Counted from the stretch's first letter, positions 24,199 through 31,672 are shown. The stretch is DNA of 32,329 nucleotides from an uncultured Opitutia bacterium (GCA_903829855.1 CAIKRN010000061.1:1-32329); one strand, 5' to 3'. Made by a program: numbers and translations. The notes: generated from the letters alone by a model not told the origin.

Positions 24199-24245
24199 GT
24201 CGGCTTGTAATCAGGCGGGGTGGAGGCGGGTTTCCAAGTTTGGAA

Positions 24246-24273
24246 TTGAAGGAAAGGTGGGCTGTCCTAGGTT
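24246..24273 (+). promoter_or_regulatory. Putative promoter with TAGGTT box and CCTAGG palindrome
   Basis: TTGAAG (24246-24251), 16 bases, TAGGTT (24268-24273); the -10 overlaps the palindrome CCTAGG at 24266-24271. The spacing and -10 are identical to those at 2084-2111. The ATG follows at 24287. Confidence 0.4.
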
Positions 24274-24286
24274 GCGACTTCGCACC

Positions 24287-24898
24287 ATGAGCTTCTCGCT
24301 GGACCTTACCAAGCCCCTCGGCCGCCTCGGCCTGGCTATTAATGCAGTCATTTTGGCCGCTATCTTCTACGGATTGTCGTCGGCCTCGTATAGATACATG
24401 AGCCATACGCTCCCGGCGTCAGAGGCCCATCTGAAGGAATCTGAAGCGAAGACCGTGCTCATTGAGAAGGCCCTGACCAAGGCCAAGACGGCCGCCAAGG
24501 GTAAGTCTTTTGATGCCAAGGCTGTCATCGAGCAGGCCGAGAAAGCCGCCGAAGCTGAAGTCGCCAAACAGGCTGAAGAGATTCACCACCATGCGGTCTC
24601 TGGCTGGGCTCCTTTCGCGGTCTTTCTGCTGATTCTTTCCGCTTTATTCTTCGCAGGCTTCTTGGGTGTCTATGTCCAGCGCCGCGCGAACGATGCCCAT
24701 CTGCTAGGCCTCTGGCTTTTCAGCAATCACCTCGGCGCTGTGCTCTTTGCCAGTTATGTGGCCTTCTATCCTTTCTTGGCGGCCAACGACCTTCGTAAGG
24801 CTTGGGCACCCGTTTTCTATGCGGGTCTCGTTTTGCTCCTGCCGGCGATGCTCTCGGGCGAAGGCCGTGGCGAACAGGAAGACGACCACGCCCACTGA
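24287..24898 (+). CDS. Unknown membrane protein with coiled-coil loop and acidic His-containing tail
   Basis: I do not recognise the family. The protein is 203 residues. A first hydrophobic helix (about 13-35) is followed by a periplasmic or cytoplasmic stretch of roughly 70 residues rich in Ala, Lys and Glu, with heptad-like spacing that predicts a coiled coil (ESEAKTVLIEKAL through AEVAKQAEEIHHH). Then come three hydrophobic helices (about 106-127, 138-158 and 168-187) and a charged tail, GEGRGEQEDDHAH. ATG 24287 is chosen over an in-frame ATG-like start at 24152 because that extension would run into gph. It is monocistronic and converges on surE with 5 bases between the stops. Confidence 0.75.
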   Translation: MSFSLDLTKPLGRLGLAINAVILAAIFYGLSSASYRYMSHTLPASEAHLKESEAKTVLIEKALTKAKTAAKGKSFDAKAVIEQAEKAAEAEVAKQAEEIHHHAVSGWAPFAVFLLILSALFFAGFLGVYVQRRANDAHLLGLWLFSNHLGAVLFASYVAFYPFLAANDLRKAWAPVFYAGLVLLLPAMLSGEGRGEQEDDHAH

Positions 24899-24903
24899 GC
24901 GCC

Positions 24904-25671
24904 TCAGGGCGATGCGGTGCGGCTGAAGTCGAAGACGGTATGACTGATCAGGCCTCGCTCTAAAACGGCGAGGTCTGTTTGTTGGTCGGTACTGAGGTTA
25001 ACCCCGTCGTTCCAAGCGAAATTAAAGCCAGTCGCGGAGCGTCGGAATAGGGAGCCATGCCGGACGAGTGCCGGCACGGACCGTTCCATGGCGGTACCCT
25101 CTACGATGGTGGACGGATAATTGAGGCTGTGGACTTGCAGTCCCTGTATGGCTTGGCCGACAAGCCCCTTGGCGAAGCGGGCGGCATGCCGGCAGGCGGC
25201 CTCCAGGTGCGGTCGTAACTCCGGCGGGCAGACGGCAGAGGTGCGGTGGACGCGTTCAAAAATCGATTGTTCGAGGTCCATCGAACAAGCCACGGATGGC
25301 AGACCCCAAGCCGTGCCTTCGGTGGCGCCCGCGAGGGTGCCTGAGCTTAAGCAAAGCGGCATCGTGGCGTTAAAGCCGATGTTGAGGCCGGAGATGACCA
25401 CGTCGGGCTTGGCAGGTAGCAGGTGGCCGAGGGCGATATTGACGCAGTCCGAAGGGGTGCCGTCGATAGACCAAGCCCGGGTGCCAAGTCCGGGGTATTC
25501 GGCCAAGGTCACTTCGCGGTGGCGACTGAAGGCGCGACCGATCCAGCTGCGTTCGCCCGAGGGGGCGGCGACGACGACGTCGAAGCCTTCGGCGGCGCAG
25601 GCGGCCACGAGCGCATGGAGGAAGGCGGCATTGATGCCGTCATCGTTGGTTAGGAGGGCGACGGGCTTCAT
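24904..25671 (-). CDS. surE: 5'-nucleotidase SurE
   Basis: Metal-dependent nucleoside 5'-monophosphatase of the SurE family. The 255-residue protein has the N-terminal LLTNDDG (metal ligands D10 and D11), the conserved Ser in APSGERSWIG, GTPSDCVNIALGHLL and SGLNIGFN followed by SSGTLAGATEGTAWGLPSVACS. The C-terminal swap region is present. It lies 5 bases after the McsA-like gene and is probably in the same operon. Confidence 0.92.
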   Translation of the reverse strand: MKPVALLTNDDGINAAFLHALVAACAAEGFDVVVAAPSGERSWIGRAFSRHREVTLAEYPGLGTRAWSIDGTPSDCVNIALGHLLPAKPDVVISGLNIGFNATMPLCLSSGTLAGATEGTAWGLPSVACSMDLEQSIFERVHRTSAVCPPELRPHLEAACRHAARFAKGLVGQAIQGLQVHSLNYPSTIVEGTAMERSVPALVRHGSLFRRSATGFNFAWNDGVNLSTDQQTDLAVLERGLISHTVFDFSRTASP

Positions 25672-25676
25672 CCGTC

Positions 25677-26186
25677 TTACTTCTGGCCTTCTAGCCGGCC
25701 GGCTTCGAGTTCGGTGATTTGATCGCGAAGGACGGCGGCCGCTTCGTAGTCTTCTTCTTTCAAGGCGGACTTGAGGGCAGCCTTGGCCTTTGTCAGACGA
25801 TTTTCACGGTCGGCATCAGCGTCAAAGGGGCGTCGGCCTTGGTGGGCAAGCCCCGGCTGGATTCGGGCGATGGTGGCCATAGCCTGCTGGGCATGGGCTT
25901 CGTAGCATGCGGGACAGCCCATGCGGTGGACGCGCTCGAAATCGGCCCAGCGGAAGCCACAGGTGGGGCATTTGCCCCGGCCGAGGGGCGCCGGGATGGA
26001 TAATTTAAGCCCCAAGGCGAGGGAGGGCAGGAAGCAGCCTTCGTTCGGCCCGGCCTCGAGCGTTGGGCATCCTTCGCAGCAGGCATAGGTCTCCGCCTTG
26101 CCACCCGAGACGAGGGTGAGGAAGACCTTGGCGGCCTTGGTGCAGCCTTGGCATGATGCCGGGCGGAGAATCATCGTTCCGAACAT
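25677..26186 (-). CDS. McsA-like zinc-finger and UVR-motif protein
   Basis: A protein of about 169 residues. Paired CxxC motifs (CQGC and CCEGC, then CPTC and CPAC) form two likely zinc knuckles, followed by a basic linker and a C-terminal UVR motif (AKAALKSALKEEDYEAAAVLRDQITELE). This layout is that of McsA, the activator of the McsB protein-arginine kinase, and of UvrB/C-motif proteins in the Clp regulation network. No mcsB, ctsR or clpC is in the window. Start choices are ATG 26186 or 26174; a TTG at 26208-26210 is less likely. It leads the surE pair and is divergent from the tolQ-like gene. Confidence 0.8.
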   Translation of the reverse strand: MFGTMILRPASCQGCTKAAKVFLTLVSGGKAETYACCEGCPTLEAGPNEGCFLPSLALGLKLSIPAPLGRGKCPTCGFRWADFERVHRMGCPACYEAHAQQAMATIARIQPGLAHQGRRPFDADADRENRLTKAKAALKSALKEEDYEAAAVLRDQITELEAGRLEGQK

Positions 26187-26221
26187 GCACGCGAACCGTC
26201 CCGGATTCAAGTGCGACCGAG

Positions 26222-26235
26222 AACCTTTTCAGGTT
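26222..26235. repeat. Small inverted repeat in the mcsA-like/tolQ divergent gap
   Basis: AACCT-TTTC-AGGTT is a perfect 5-bp stem with a 4-base loop, read as a GAAA tetraloop on the minus strand. It lies between the two divergent starts together with a CCTAGG palindrome at 26259-26264. Role unknown; an operator or leader hairpin is possible. Confidence 0.35.
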
Positions 26236-26270
26236 GAAGCCGACCCGCAGGCGGATTGCCTAGGAAACCG

Positions 26271-27122
26271 ATGCTTTCTCCTGTTCTCATGCTGATACTG
26301 GCCGACACCGAAAAGGGTGCGCTTTGGTACTTCAAGCAGATGGATACCGCCGGTCTCGCCGTCGCCGGTGTGTTGCTCATCTGTTCCTTCATTGGTTGGG
26401 GTGCGATGATTCAGAAGTGGACCGACGTCAATGAGCTGCGCCGCCGCAATCACGCGTTTGAGCGCCGCCTGCGCGACGAGCCTTCGGTGGTCGCCCTCAA
26501 CTTTCCGCGCGGATCAAATCTTGGTCCGTATGAATTCCTCGTGGCAGAAGCCGTCTCCGCCGTGCAGCGCCATAAAGGTCGCATGGTAAAGCCATCCGAT
26601 GTCACGCTCTGCATGGGACACGTCGAGAATGCCATCCAGCGAGGTATCGCCCGTACGATGGTGAAGTATGAAGAGAAGATGGTCATTCTCAGCTCGCTGG
26701 TTTCCGGCGGTCCGTTTCTCGGCCTGCTCGGCACGGTCTGGGGCGTGATGGTGACTTTCGGGGCGCTGACCGAGAAGGCCAGCATCGCCCAGCTCGCCCC
26801 CGGTGTGTGTGGTGCGCTAGTCACCACGACGCTGGGTCTGTTGGTCGCGATTCCTGCCACCTTCGGTTACAATTATTTACTCACGCAGGTAAAAATCATG
26901 ACGACCGAGCTCGAAAACTATGCGAGCTCGCTGGCCGACCGCGTGGAGCTCGAGCTTGAAGGCGAGGCCCGTCGCAATTTCGAAGCCGCCCAGGAACGCG
27001 AACGCCTGCTGCGCGCTGCCTCCGCTCCTGTCGCCGTGGCCGCACCCCTTCCGGGCGTCGGCCTCGCGGAGGCCCCCGTGCTCCCTCCCGTTTCGTTACC
27101 AGGCTGGGAAGACGCCCAGTAA
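26271..27122 (+). CDS. MotA/TolQ/ExbB proton-channel protein (TolQ-like)
   Basis: Inner-membrane proton channel subunit. The 283-residue protein has an N-terminal segment (about 24-44, GLAVAGVLLICSFIGWGAM), a long cytoplasmic domain (about 50-145), and the paired family segments VSGGPFLGLLGTVWGVMVTF and APGVCGALVTTTLGLLVAIPA, which are diagnostic. The C-terminal Ala/Pro-rich tail (about 245-283) is unlike E. coli TolQ. ATG 26271 has AGGAA at a suitable distance; the in-frame TTG 26256 is less likely. It forms a three-gene unit with the ExbD/TolR and TolA-like genes (6- and 4-base gaps). Confidence 0.9.
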   Translation: MLSPVLMLILADTEKGALWYFKQMDTAGLAVAGVLLICSFIGWGAMIQKWTDVNELRRRNHAFERRLRDEPSVVALNFPRGSNLGPYEFLVAEAVSAVQRHKGRMVKPSDVTLCMGHVENAIQRGIARTMVKYEEKMVILSSLVSGGPFLGLLGTVWGVMVTFGALTEKASIAQLAPGVCGALVTTTLGLLVAIPATFGYNYLLTQVKIMTTELENYASSLADRVELELEGEARRNFEAAQERERLLRAASAPVAVAAPLPGVGLAEAPVLPPVSLPGWEDAQ

Positions 27123-27128
27123 GCCGCC

Positions 27129-27554
27129 ATGGCTCGCTCTTTCTCCAGGCCAAATCGACTGCACGTAATCAGTGAGTTGAACGTCACGCCGATGCTTGAT
27201 TTATGTTTCGTGCTGCTGATCATTTTCATGATTGCCACGCCGGTTCTCGAGCAGACCACTGCCGTAAATCTGCCTCGAGCGGAGAAGGGGGCGGGGAAGA
27301 GCCCCGACACGAAGGTACAGTATCGTTTCGTCAGCATCGCCCGTGACGGTTCGTATGCGATCGGTAATCGCACCGTGACGTTGGCTCAGCTCGAGGCTGA
27401 GTTCGCCAGTATCGCTATCCTTCCCGAGGCGGAGCAGCCCGTGGTGCGTATCCGTGCCGACTCTACTTTGACTTACCAGAAAGTGATCGACGTGATGTCC
27501 ACCGCGAAAGCAAAGGGGCTAATTAAGGTCGGCCTCGATACGGAGATTCGCTGA
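27129..27554 (+). CDS. ExbD/TolR-family biopolymer transport protein
   Basis: The 141-residue protein has a short cytoplasmic N-terminus, one membrane helix with the essential Asp in NVTPMLDLCFVLLIIFMIATP (family motif), and a periplasmic C-terminal domain ending DSTLTYQKVIDVMSTAKAKGLIKVGLDTE, the typical TolR/ExbD fold. It works with the upstream proton channel to energise the TonB/TolA-like partner. Start at ATG 27129, 6 bases after the tolQ-like stop. Confidence 0.92.
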   Translation: MARSFSRPNRLHVISELNVTPMLDLCFVLLIIFMIATPVLEQTTAVNLPRAEKGAGKSPDTKVQYRFVSIARDGSYAIGNRTVTLAQLEAEFASIAILPEAEQPVVRIRADSTLTYQKVIDVMSTAKAKGLIKVGLDTEIR

Positions 27555-27558
27555 AACC

Positions 27559-28365
27559 ATGGCAGGAGGAGGCAAAGGATTTATCGGCTCGCTTGCGGTG
27601 CATGCGGGGATTGTTTGCGCCATCGTGGGCTTCTCCTGGTTCGCCGCCCGTCAGACCGGGCCTACCGTTGAACCCGTTGACCCGCTGTTGGTTGATTTAA
27701 ACGGTATTCCTGGCAAACGACCCGGCCAGATTGATAAGGCGGAGGGGGTCGCCAAAGGGCATGAGTCTGGCACCAAAACGGGCGTCCCTTTGATTCATCT
27801 CAAGAAACTCGACTTAGAGAAAATTGAGCGTGAGCGCGAGAAGGCGGAAAAAGCCGAGCAGGCCGCATCCAGTTCCGCCGCCGCGAAGACGCTGAGCAAA
27901 GCCAACCCAAAGGCAGGGGCGAGCTCCTCGGCGGGAAAGACCTCCCTGAATGATTTCCTGAACTCCAAGGGTGGTAAGGCTGGCTCCGGTAAGGCCGGCA
28001 GTATCGGTGGCGTCTCCGTCAAGCAGGGTCGTCCTTATGGTACTGGGGATAATGGCGGTGAAGGAGGATCTGCCTCCGAAATACAGGCCTACATGGGTGA
28101 GGTGCTCGCCCGCTTTCGCACGGCCTGGAAAGAGATTGTCGACGCGGATGGCGGCCTCGTTGCCACTCCTGGAAGCTGCGGGGTGACGCTGGCCATTGAT
28201 GCCGCGGGCGGAGTTTCTTTTGCCGGATGGGTCACGCGTCCCAAGGACACCCACATGGCTGACTTGGTGCAGCGGGCTTGCGCTCAGATTGGCAATTGCG
28301 GCAAGCCGCCTGCAGGTAAGTCTCTTAAAATCGACTTCACCAAGATTAAGTTATCCGACGGCTAA
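27559..28365 (+). CDS. TolA/TonB-like energy-transducing periplasmic protein
   Basis: The 268-residue protein has an N-terminal membrane anchor (about 8-29), a charged helical stretch (about 75-100, KKLDLEKIEREREKAEKAEQ), a long low-complexity Ser/Gly/Lys linker (about 100-170) and a C-terminal domain. That domain shows CGVTLAIDAAGGV and ACAQIGNCGKPPAG; the Cys arrangement resembles the disulfide-bearing C-terminal domain of TolA, making TolA likelier than TonB. It would span the periplasm and pull on outer-membrane partners. No tolB or pal follows: the next gene is a convergent ridA. Confidence 0.78.
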   Translation: MAGGGKGFIGSLAVHAGIVCAIVGFSWFAARQTGPTVEPVDPLLVDLNGIPGKRPGQIDKAEGVAKGHESGTKTGVPLIHLKKLDLEKIEREREKAEKAEQAASSSAAAKTLSKANPKAGASSSAGKTSLNDFLNSKGGKAGSGKAGSIGGVSVKQGRPYGTGDNGGEGGSASEIQAYMGEVLARFRTAWKEIVDADGGLVATPGSCGVTLAIDAAGGVSFAGWVTRPKDTHMADLVQRACAQIGNCGKPPAGKSLKIDFTKIKLSDG

Positions 28366-28378
28366 GCCCGCTTAGTCG
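28359..28378. terminator. Hairpin spanning the tolA-like/ridA convergent stop codons
   Basis: CTAAGC-CC-GCTTAG (28362-28375), extended to a 9-bp stem with one G-T pair, includes both stop regions. There is no T-tract on either side, so termination by this element alone is doubtful. Confidence 0.35.
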
Positions 28379-28836
28379 CGAATCTCGAGGACCATCTGCA
28401 CTTCGACGGAGACGCCTAGAGGGAGTCCGTTGACGGAGACGGCGGCGCGGGCGTGTTTGCCGGCTTCGCCAAAGACCTGTAATAGGAACTCCGAGGCACC
28501 ATTCAGGACTTTGGGACTATCACTAAAGCCGTCGATGCCGTTGACGAAGCCGTTGACCATCACCACGCGCACCACGCGGTCGAGCGAGCCCAGGGCGGCC
28601 TTCGCATTGGCGAGTGCGTTGAGCGTGCAAAGTTTGGCCGCCTCGGCGGCCTGCGCGAGGTCGACCTCGCGGCCAACTTTGCCGAGCGAAGCCACCTTGC
28701 CATCTTTCATCGGCAAGGTGCCCGCGAGGTAGAGCAGGTTGCCCGTCCGGACGGCGGGGACGTAGGCACCCGCGGCGGCAGGAGGGGTCGGCAGGGTGAG
28801 GCCGAGTTCAGAGAGGCGGGCTTCGACGGAGGACAT
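28372..28836 (-). CDS. RidA/YjgF-family protein
   Basis: The 154-residue protein belongs to the Rid superfamily, small trimeric proteins that include reactive enamine/imine deaminases. Visible blocks: AYVPAVRTGNLLYLAGTLPM, LCTLNALANAKAALGSLDRVVRVVMVNGFVN and HARAAVSVNGLPLGVSVEVQMVLEI. The Arg of the classical RidA active site in ARxAVxVxxLPxGxxVE is present (HARAAVSVNGLPLGVSVEVQ). Its longer length and N-terminus resemble the YjgF subgroup often called chorismate-mutase-like. ATG 28836 (MSSVEARLSEL) is chosen; the upstream extension overlaps the HPP gene. It follows HPP after 4 bases. Confidence 0.88.
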   Translation of the reverse strand: MSSVEARLSELGLTLPTPPAAAGAYVPAVRTGNLLYLAGTLPMKDGKVASLGKVGREVDLAQAAEAAKLCTLNALANAKAALGSLDRVVRVVMVNGFVNGIDGFSDSPKVLNGASEFLLQVFGEAGKHARAAVSVNGLPLGVSVEVQMVLEIRD

Positions 28837-28840
28837 AAGT

Positions 28841-29356
28841 TCAATACCAATATTTGGGCCAGCGGGCCTCTCGGCGCAAGTTATGATAAACGAGCGCAAT
28901 CAGGACGATGACGATAGCCCCAGTGAGTGTGGGGAAGAGGAGGAAGGACCAGCCTGGGCTGCTTTTAAGGGAGAAAATGATGAGCGGATTAGAGCACGCG
29001 GGCGGGTGCACCGTACGCGTGATCTTCATCGTGCCAATGGTCACTCCGACGGCCAGGGCCTGGGACCACCAGATGGTCCCGCAGTATTTAATTAAAACCA
29101 GCCCAGCCAGCACACCGATGAGATGCCCTACGATGACGTTGCGCGGCTGGGCGAAAAGCGAGTCGGGGTAGGCGAAGACAATCAGCGAACTGGCGGCAAA
29201 GGTCCCCAAGAGCAGGATGATATCCAGCCTTTGCGTGAGTAGCGCGAACGCCGCTACGATCAACGTGGCCACCAAGGCCGTGGCCAGAATCGCCGCCCAA
29301 GGTGAGCGGGGTGGTAACTCGGCGCCGTCGCCCCGCATCTTCCGGAGCAGATTCAT
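28841..29356 (-). CDS. HPP-family membrane protein
   Basis: A 171-residue inner-membrane protein with four to five hydrophobic segments. The family signatures are FAASSLIVFAYPDSLFAQPRNVIVGHLIG and the HPP motif itself in RTVHPPACSNPLIIF. Some HPP proteins have been linked to nitrite transport into chloroplasts and cyanobacteria; the substrate in other bacteria is unknown. No nitrogen-assimilation gene is adjacent, but a P-II gene lies 3 kb away. Start ATG 29356; the gap to the previous gene is 9 bases. Confidence 0.87.
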   Translation of the reverse strand: MNLLRKMRGDGAELPPRSPWAAILATALVATLIVAAFALLTQRLDIILLLGTFAASSLIVFAYPDSLFAQPRNVIVGHLIGVLAGLVLIKYCGTIWWSQALAVGVTIGTMKITRTVHPPACSNPLIIFSLKSSPGWSFLLFPTLTGAIVIVLIALVYHNLRREARWPKYWY

Positions 29357-29365
29357 GCGGTCCGC

Positions 29366-29875
29366 TTACTTGATTCGCTTCATGCCTTCAATCAGCTCGG
29401 CGAGCAGCTCGCGGCTCCGGGCTTTGATCTCGCGGGAGAGCGTGCTGTCCGAGGTGCCCATGGCCCGCTTGGATTGGGCGTAAGATTGAGCCAAGACAGC
29501 TTCCTTATTGCGCGTGATGGTCGCGTTATCGCGGACGGAGATGATAACGTCCGAGTTGTAACGGCCGAGGCCGCGATCGAGTCGGATATCGATGGTCAGT
29601 AAAGGCGTGGCGGTGTCCGGGTTGACGCCGTCGATGGACTTGGGCGTAATGGCTGCCTTGAGCATCATGAGCTCGATGGTCTCGCGGATGTCGCTCCGCA
29701 GGTCGGCGTCTTCCGGGCGATTTTCGGTCGAGGTGACGTCGATGTAGAAGAAGGTGACTCCCTTGAGTTTGGCGAAGGCCTTGTCATCCGCGCCGCGCAC
29801 CCCGAGCGGGTCGGCTTGGGCCAGGCCATGGATGGAGGCGATGCAGGTCAGGAGGGAGAGGGCGAGGAGACGCAT
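29366..29875 (-). CDS. Secreted protein of unknown function
   Basis: I do not recognise the family. The 169-residue protein has a Sec signal peptide (MRLLALSLLTCIASIHGLAQA, with likely cleavage after AQA at about 21) and a mature domain with alternating beta-like segments (VTFFYIDVTSTENR, PLLTIDIRLDRGLGRYNSDVIISVRDNATITR). A C-terminal helix, REIKARSRELLAELIEGMKRI, ends it. It has no Cys in the mature part and no lipobox. It lies 9 bases before the HPP gene and probably shares its transcript; a promoter-like sequence is present upstream in the end of oppA. Confidence 0.72.
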   Translation of the reverse strand: MRLLALSLLTCIASIHGLAQADPLGVRGADDKAFAKLKGVTFFYIDVTSTENRPEDADLRSDIRETIELMMLKAAITPKSIDGVNPDTATPLLTIDIRLDRGLGRYNSDVIISVRDNATITRNKEAVLAQSYAQSKRAMGTSDSTLSREIKARSRELLAELIEGMKRIK

Positions 29876-29896
29876 ATTTAAGATGTTTATGGGGTC

Positions 29897-29924
29897 AATG
29901 TAAGTGCGGGGAGGCCTACTTCAA
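29897..29924 (-). promoter_or_regulatory. Putative promoter for the secreted-protein/HPP/ridA unit
   Basis: On the minus strand TTGAAG (29924-29919), 16 bases, TACATT (29902-29897), 4/6 to TATAAT. The -35 overlaps the stop end of oppA; the ATG is at 29875. Confidence 0.4.
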
Positions 29925-31585
29925 TCCCCTTTCGCGGGGACGAGCTTCACAGCGGTGAAAGGGTGCTGGTCTAGGAGGGTCGGGTACCAGCCTTGGACCT
30001 CAGGTCGGATCAGGAATTTATTCTTATTGAATACGACGGGTAAGACGGGGGCTTGGCTGATGAGGCGCGCCTCGGCTTGCTGGAAATACTCGAAGCGTTG
30101 GGTGGGGTTGGTCTCGTGGGCGGCGAGACCGAGGAGGCGGTCGTATTCGGCGTCACTCCATTGAGAGGCGTTCAGCTCATTGCCGCTGATGAGCATTTCG
30201 AGAAAAGTGTTCGGGTCGTTATAATCACCGACCCACGCACCGCGGCAGAGTTGAAATTCCCCCTTATGCATGGCGGCGAGGTAGACCTTCCATTCGAGAT
30301 TACGCAGCTCAACTTCGACGCCAAGTTCGCGTCGCCACATTTCCTGATAAGCCTGCGCGGTCATCTGCTGGCCTTCGGAGGTCGCGTAAAGGTAGTCGAA
30401 CTTTGGCAAGCCCTTGCCGCCCGGGTAGCCGGCTTCCGCGAGAAGGCGTCGGGCTTCTTGGGCATCTTGGCTCCACTGCATTTTGGATTGGAAGCCGCCC
30501 GTTCCTGGTGGCGTGAAGCTGAGGGCGGGACTTTCGCCGGCCCGCAGCACTTTCTCAGCGATGAGATTACGATCGATGGCCATCCCGAGTGCCCGGCGGA
30601 CGCGCGGATCGCTGAGTGCCTTGCGTGCGGCGACGTCGCTAGGCTTATCGCCCTTGACGTTACAGTTCACCCACACGAACGCGGTCGAAAAGAACGGATC
30701 GAGGCGCAGTTGTGGGGCTTTCTCGGCCCGAAGTTTAGCCACTTTGTAGGGCGGCACGGCACCGGTAATGTGTAGTTCGCCGCCACGAAAAGCGCGCTCT
30801 TCGGCGAAGAGATCGGAGATGGCCCGGAACTCGACGGCATTGAGTGAGACTTCCTGGGCGTTCCAGTAGCGCGGGTTCTTCCGCACGACAACCCGCCGGG
30901 CGACTTCCCATTTCTCGAGCGTGAAGGCACCATTACTCACCATCGCTCCAGGGCGCGTCCACAGCGTATTGAGCGAATCCATCTTGCCGTGCTTGAGAAT
31001 CGTTGGCGGATGCACCGGCATCCAGCTTTGGTGGCAGAGGAGTTGCAGGAAATAGGGGACGGGGCTTTCCAGTTCGATGACGAGCGTGTGCGCATCGGCT
31101 TGTTTTACGCCCACTTGTTGGAAGTCCTGGAGCTTGCCGGAGTTAAACTCCTTCGCCCCGCGAATGCCGTGCAACATTGAGGCGTATTCAGCCCCGAAAC
31201 TTGGCGCCAGTATGCGTTCATAGCTGAAGAGAAAATCGGTAGCGGTCACCGGATCGCCATTCGACCAGCGGGCGGTGGTGCGGAGATGAAAGGTCCAGGT
31301 CTTGCCGTCTTTGGACATCGACCAACTCTCGGCCACACCCGGGATGGGGTGCAGGTCCTTGGGGTCGTAATTTACTAACCCCTCAAAGAGGGCGCCGATG
31401 ATGTGGCTTTCGCTGAGGCCGGTGACGGTCTGCGGGTCGAGTCCCGAGGGCTCGGCCATATTGTTGATAATCAGGTAGCCCTCGGCGGCTTTCTTCTGCG
31501 CCGTGGTCTTGCCGTCGCTACAGCCCGTCATGCTCGCCATGAGGGCAAGCAGGGCGGCCGTCCAGCGGAACAGGGGGCGAGGCAT
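29921..31585 (-). CDS. oppA: Oligopeptide ABC transporter substrate-binding lipoprotein
   Basis: Periplasmic, lipid-anchored solute-binding protein of the SBP family 5 (554 residues). The lipoprotein signal is MPRPLFRWTAALLALMASMTGC, with C22 the likely lipidated residue, though the residues just before it are not the ideal lipobox. The mature protein follows the OppA pattern: AEPSGLDPQTVTGLSESHI, FEGLVNYDPKDLHPIPGVAESW, GKTWTFHLR, ALGMAIDRNLIAEKVL and GAWVGDYNDPNTFLEML. Permease (OppB, C) and ATPase (OppD, F) genes are absent here, so it must use transporters encoded elsewhere. Divergent from the cupin gene. Confidence 0.9.
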   Translation of the reverse strand: MPRPLFRWTAALLALMASMTGCSDGKTTAQKKAAEGYLIINNMAEPSGLDPQTVTGLSESHIIGALFEGLVNYDPKDLHPIPGVAESWSMSKDGKTWTFHLRTTARWSNGDPVTATDFLFSYERILAPSFGAEYASMLHGIRGAKEFNSGKLQDFQQVGVKQADAHTLVIELESPVPYFLQLLCHQSWMPVHPPTILKHGKMDSLNTLWTRPGAMVSNGAFTLEKWEVARRVVVRKNPRYWNAQEVSLNAVEFRAISDLFAEERAFRGGELHITGAVPPYKVAKLRAEKAPQLRLDPFFSTAFVWVNCNVKGDKPSDVAARKALSDPRVRRALGMAIDRNLIAEKVLRAGESPALSFTPPGTGGFQSKMQWSQDAQEARRLLAEAGYPGGKGLPKFDYLYATSEGQQMTAQAYQEMWRRELGVEVELRNLEWKVYLAAMHKGEFQLCRGAWVGDYNDPNTFLEMLISGNELNASQWSDAEYDRLLGLAAHETNPTQRFEYFQQAEARLISQAPVLPVVFNKNKFLIRPEVQGWYPTLLDQHPFTAVKLVPAKGD

Positions 31586-31672
31586 GGGGCAGATTACGAT
31601 TAGGTCAGCCCGGAGGGCAAGGCGTCTGGATGGGCTCTTTACTCCCCTCGGCCGATTTCCTAGAAAGTCCGC

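Noticed and set aside
24890..24910. Hairpin across the stops of the coiled-coil membrane gene and surE
   Set aside because: A 5-bp CTGAG/CTCAG stem, extended through a bulge, without a T-tract; too weak to call a terminator.
26234..26266. TTGAAG and TAGGAA upstream of the tolQ-like gene as a promoter
   Set aside because: The spacing is 21 bases, too long, and the AGGAA is better explained as the ribosome-binding site.
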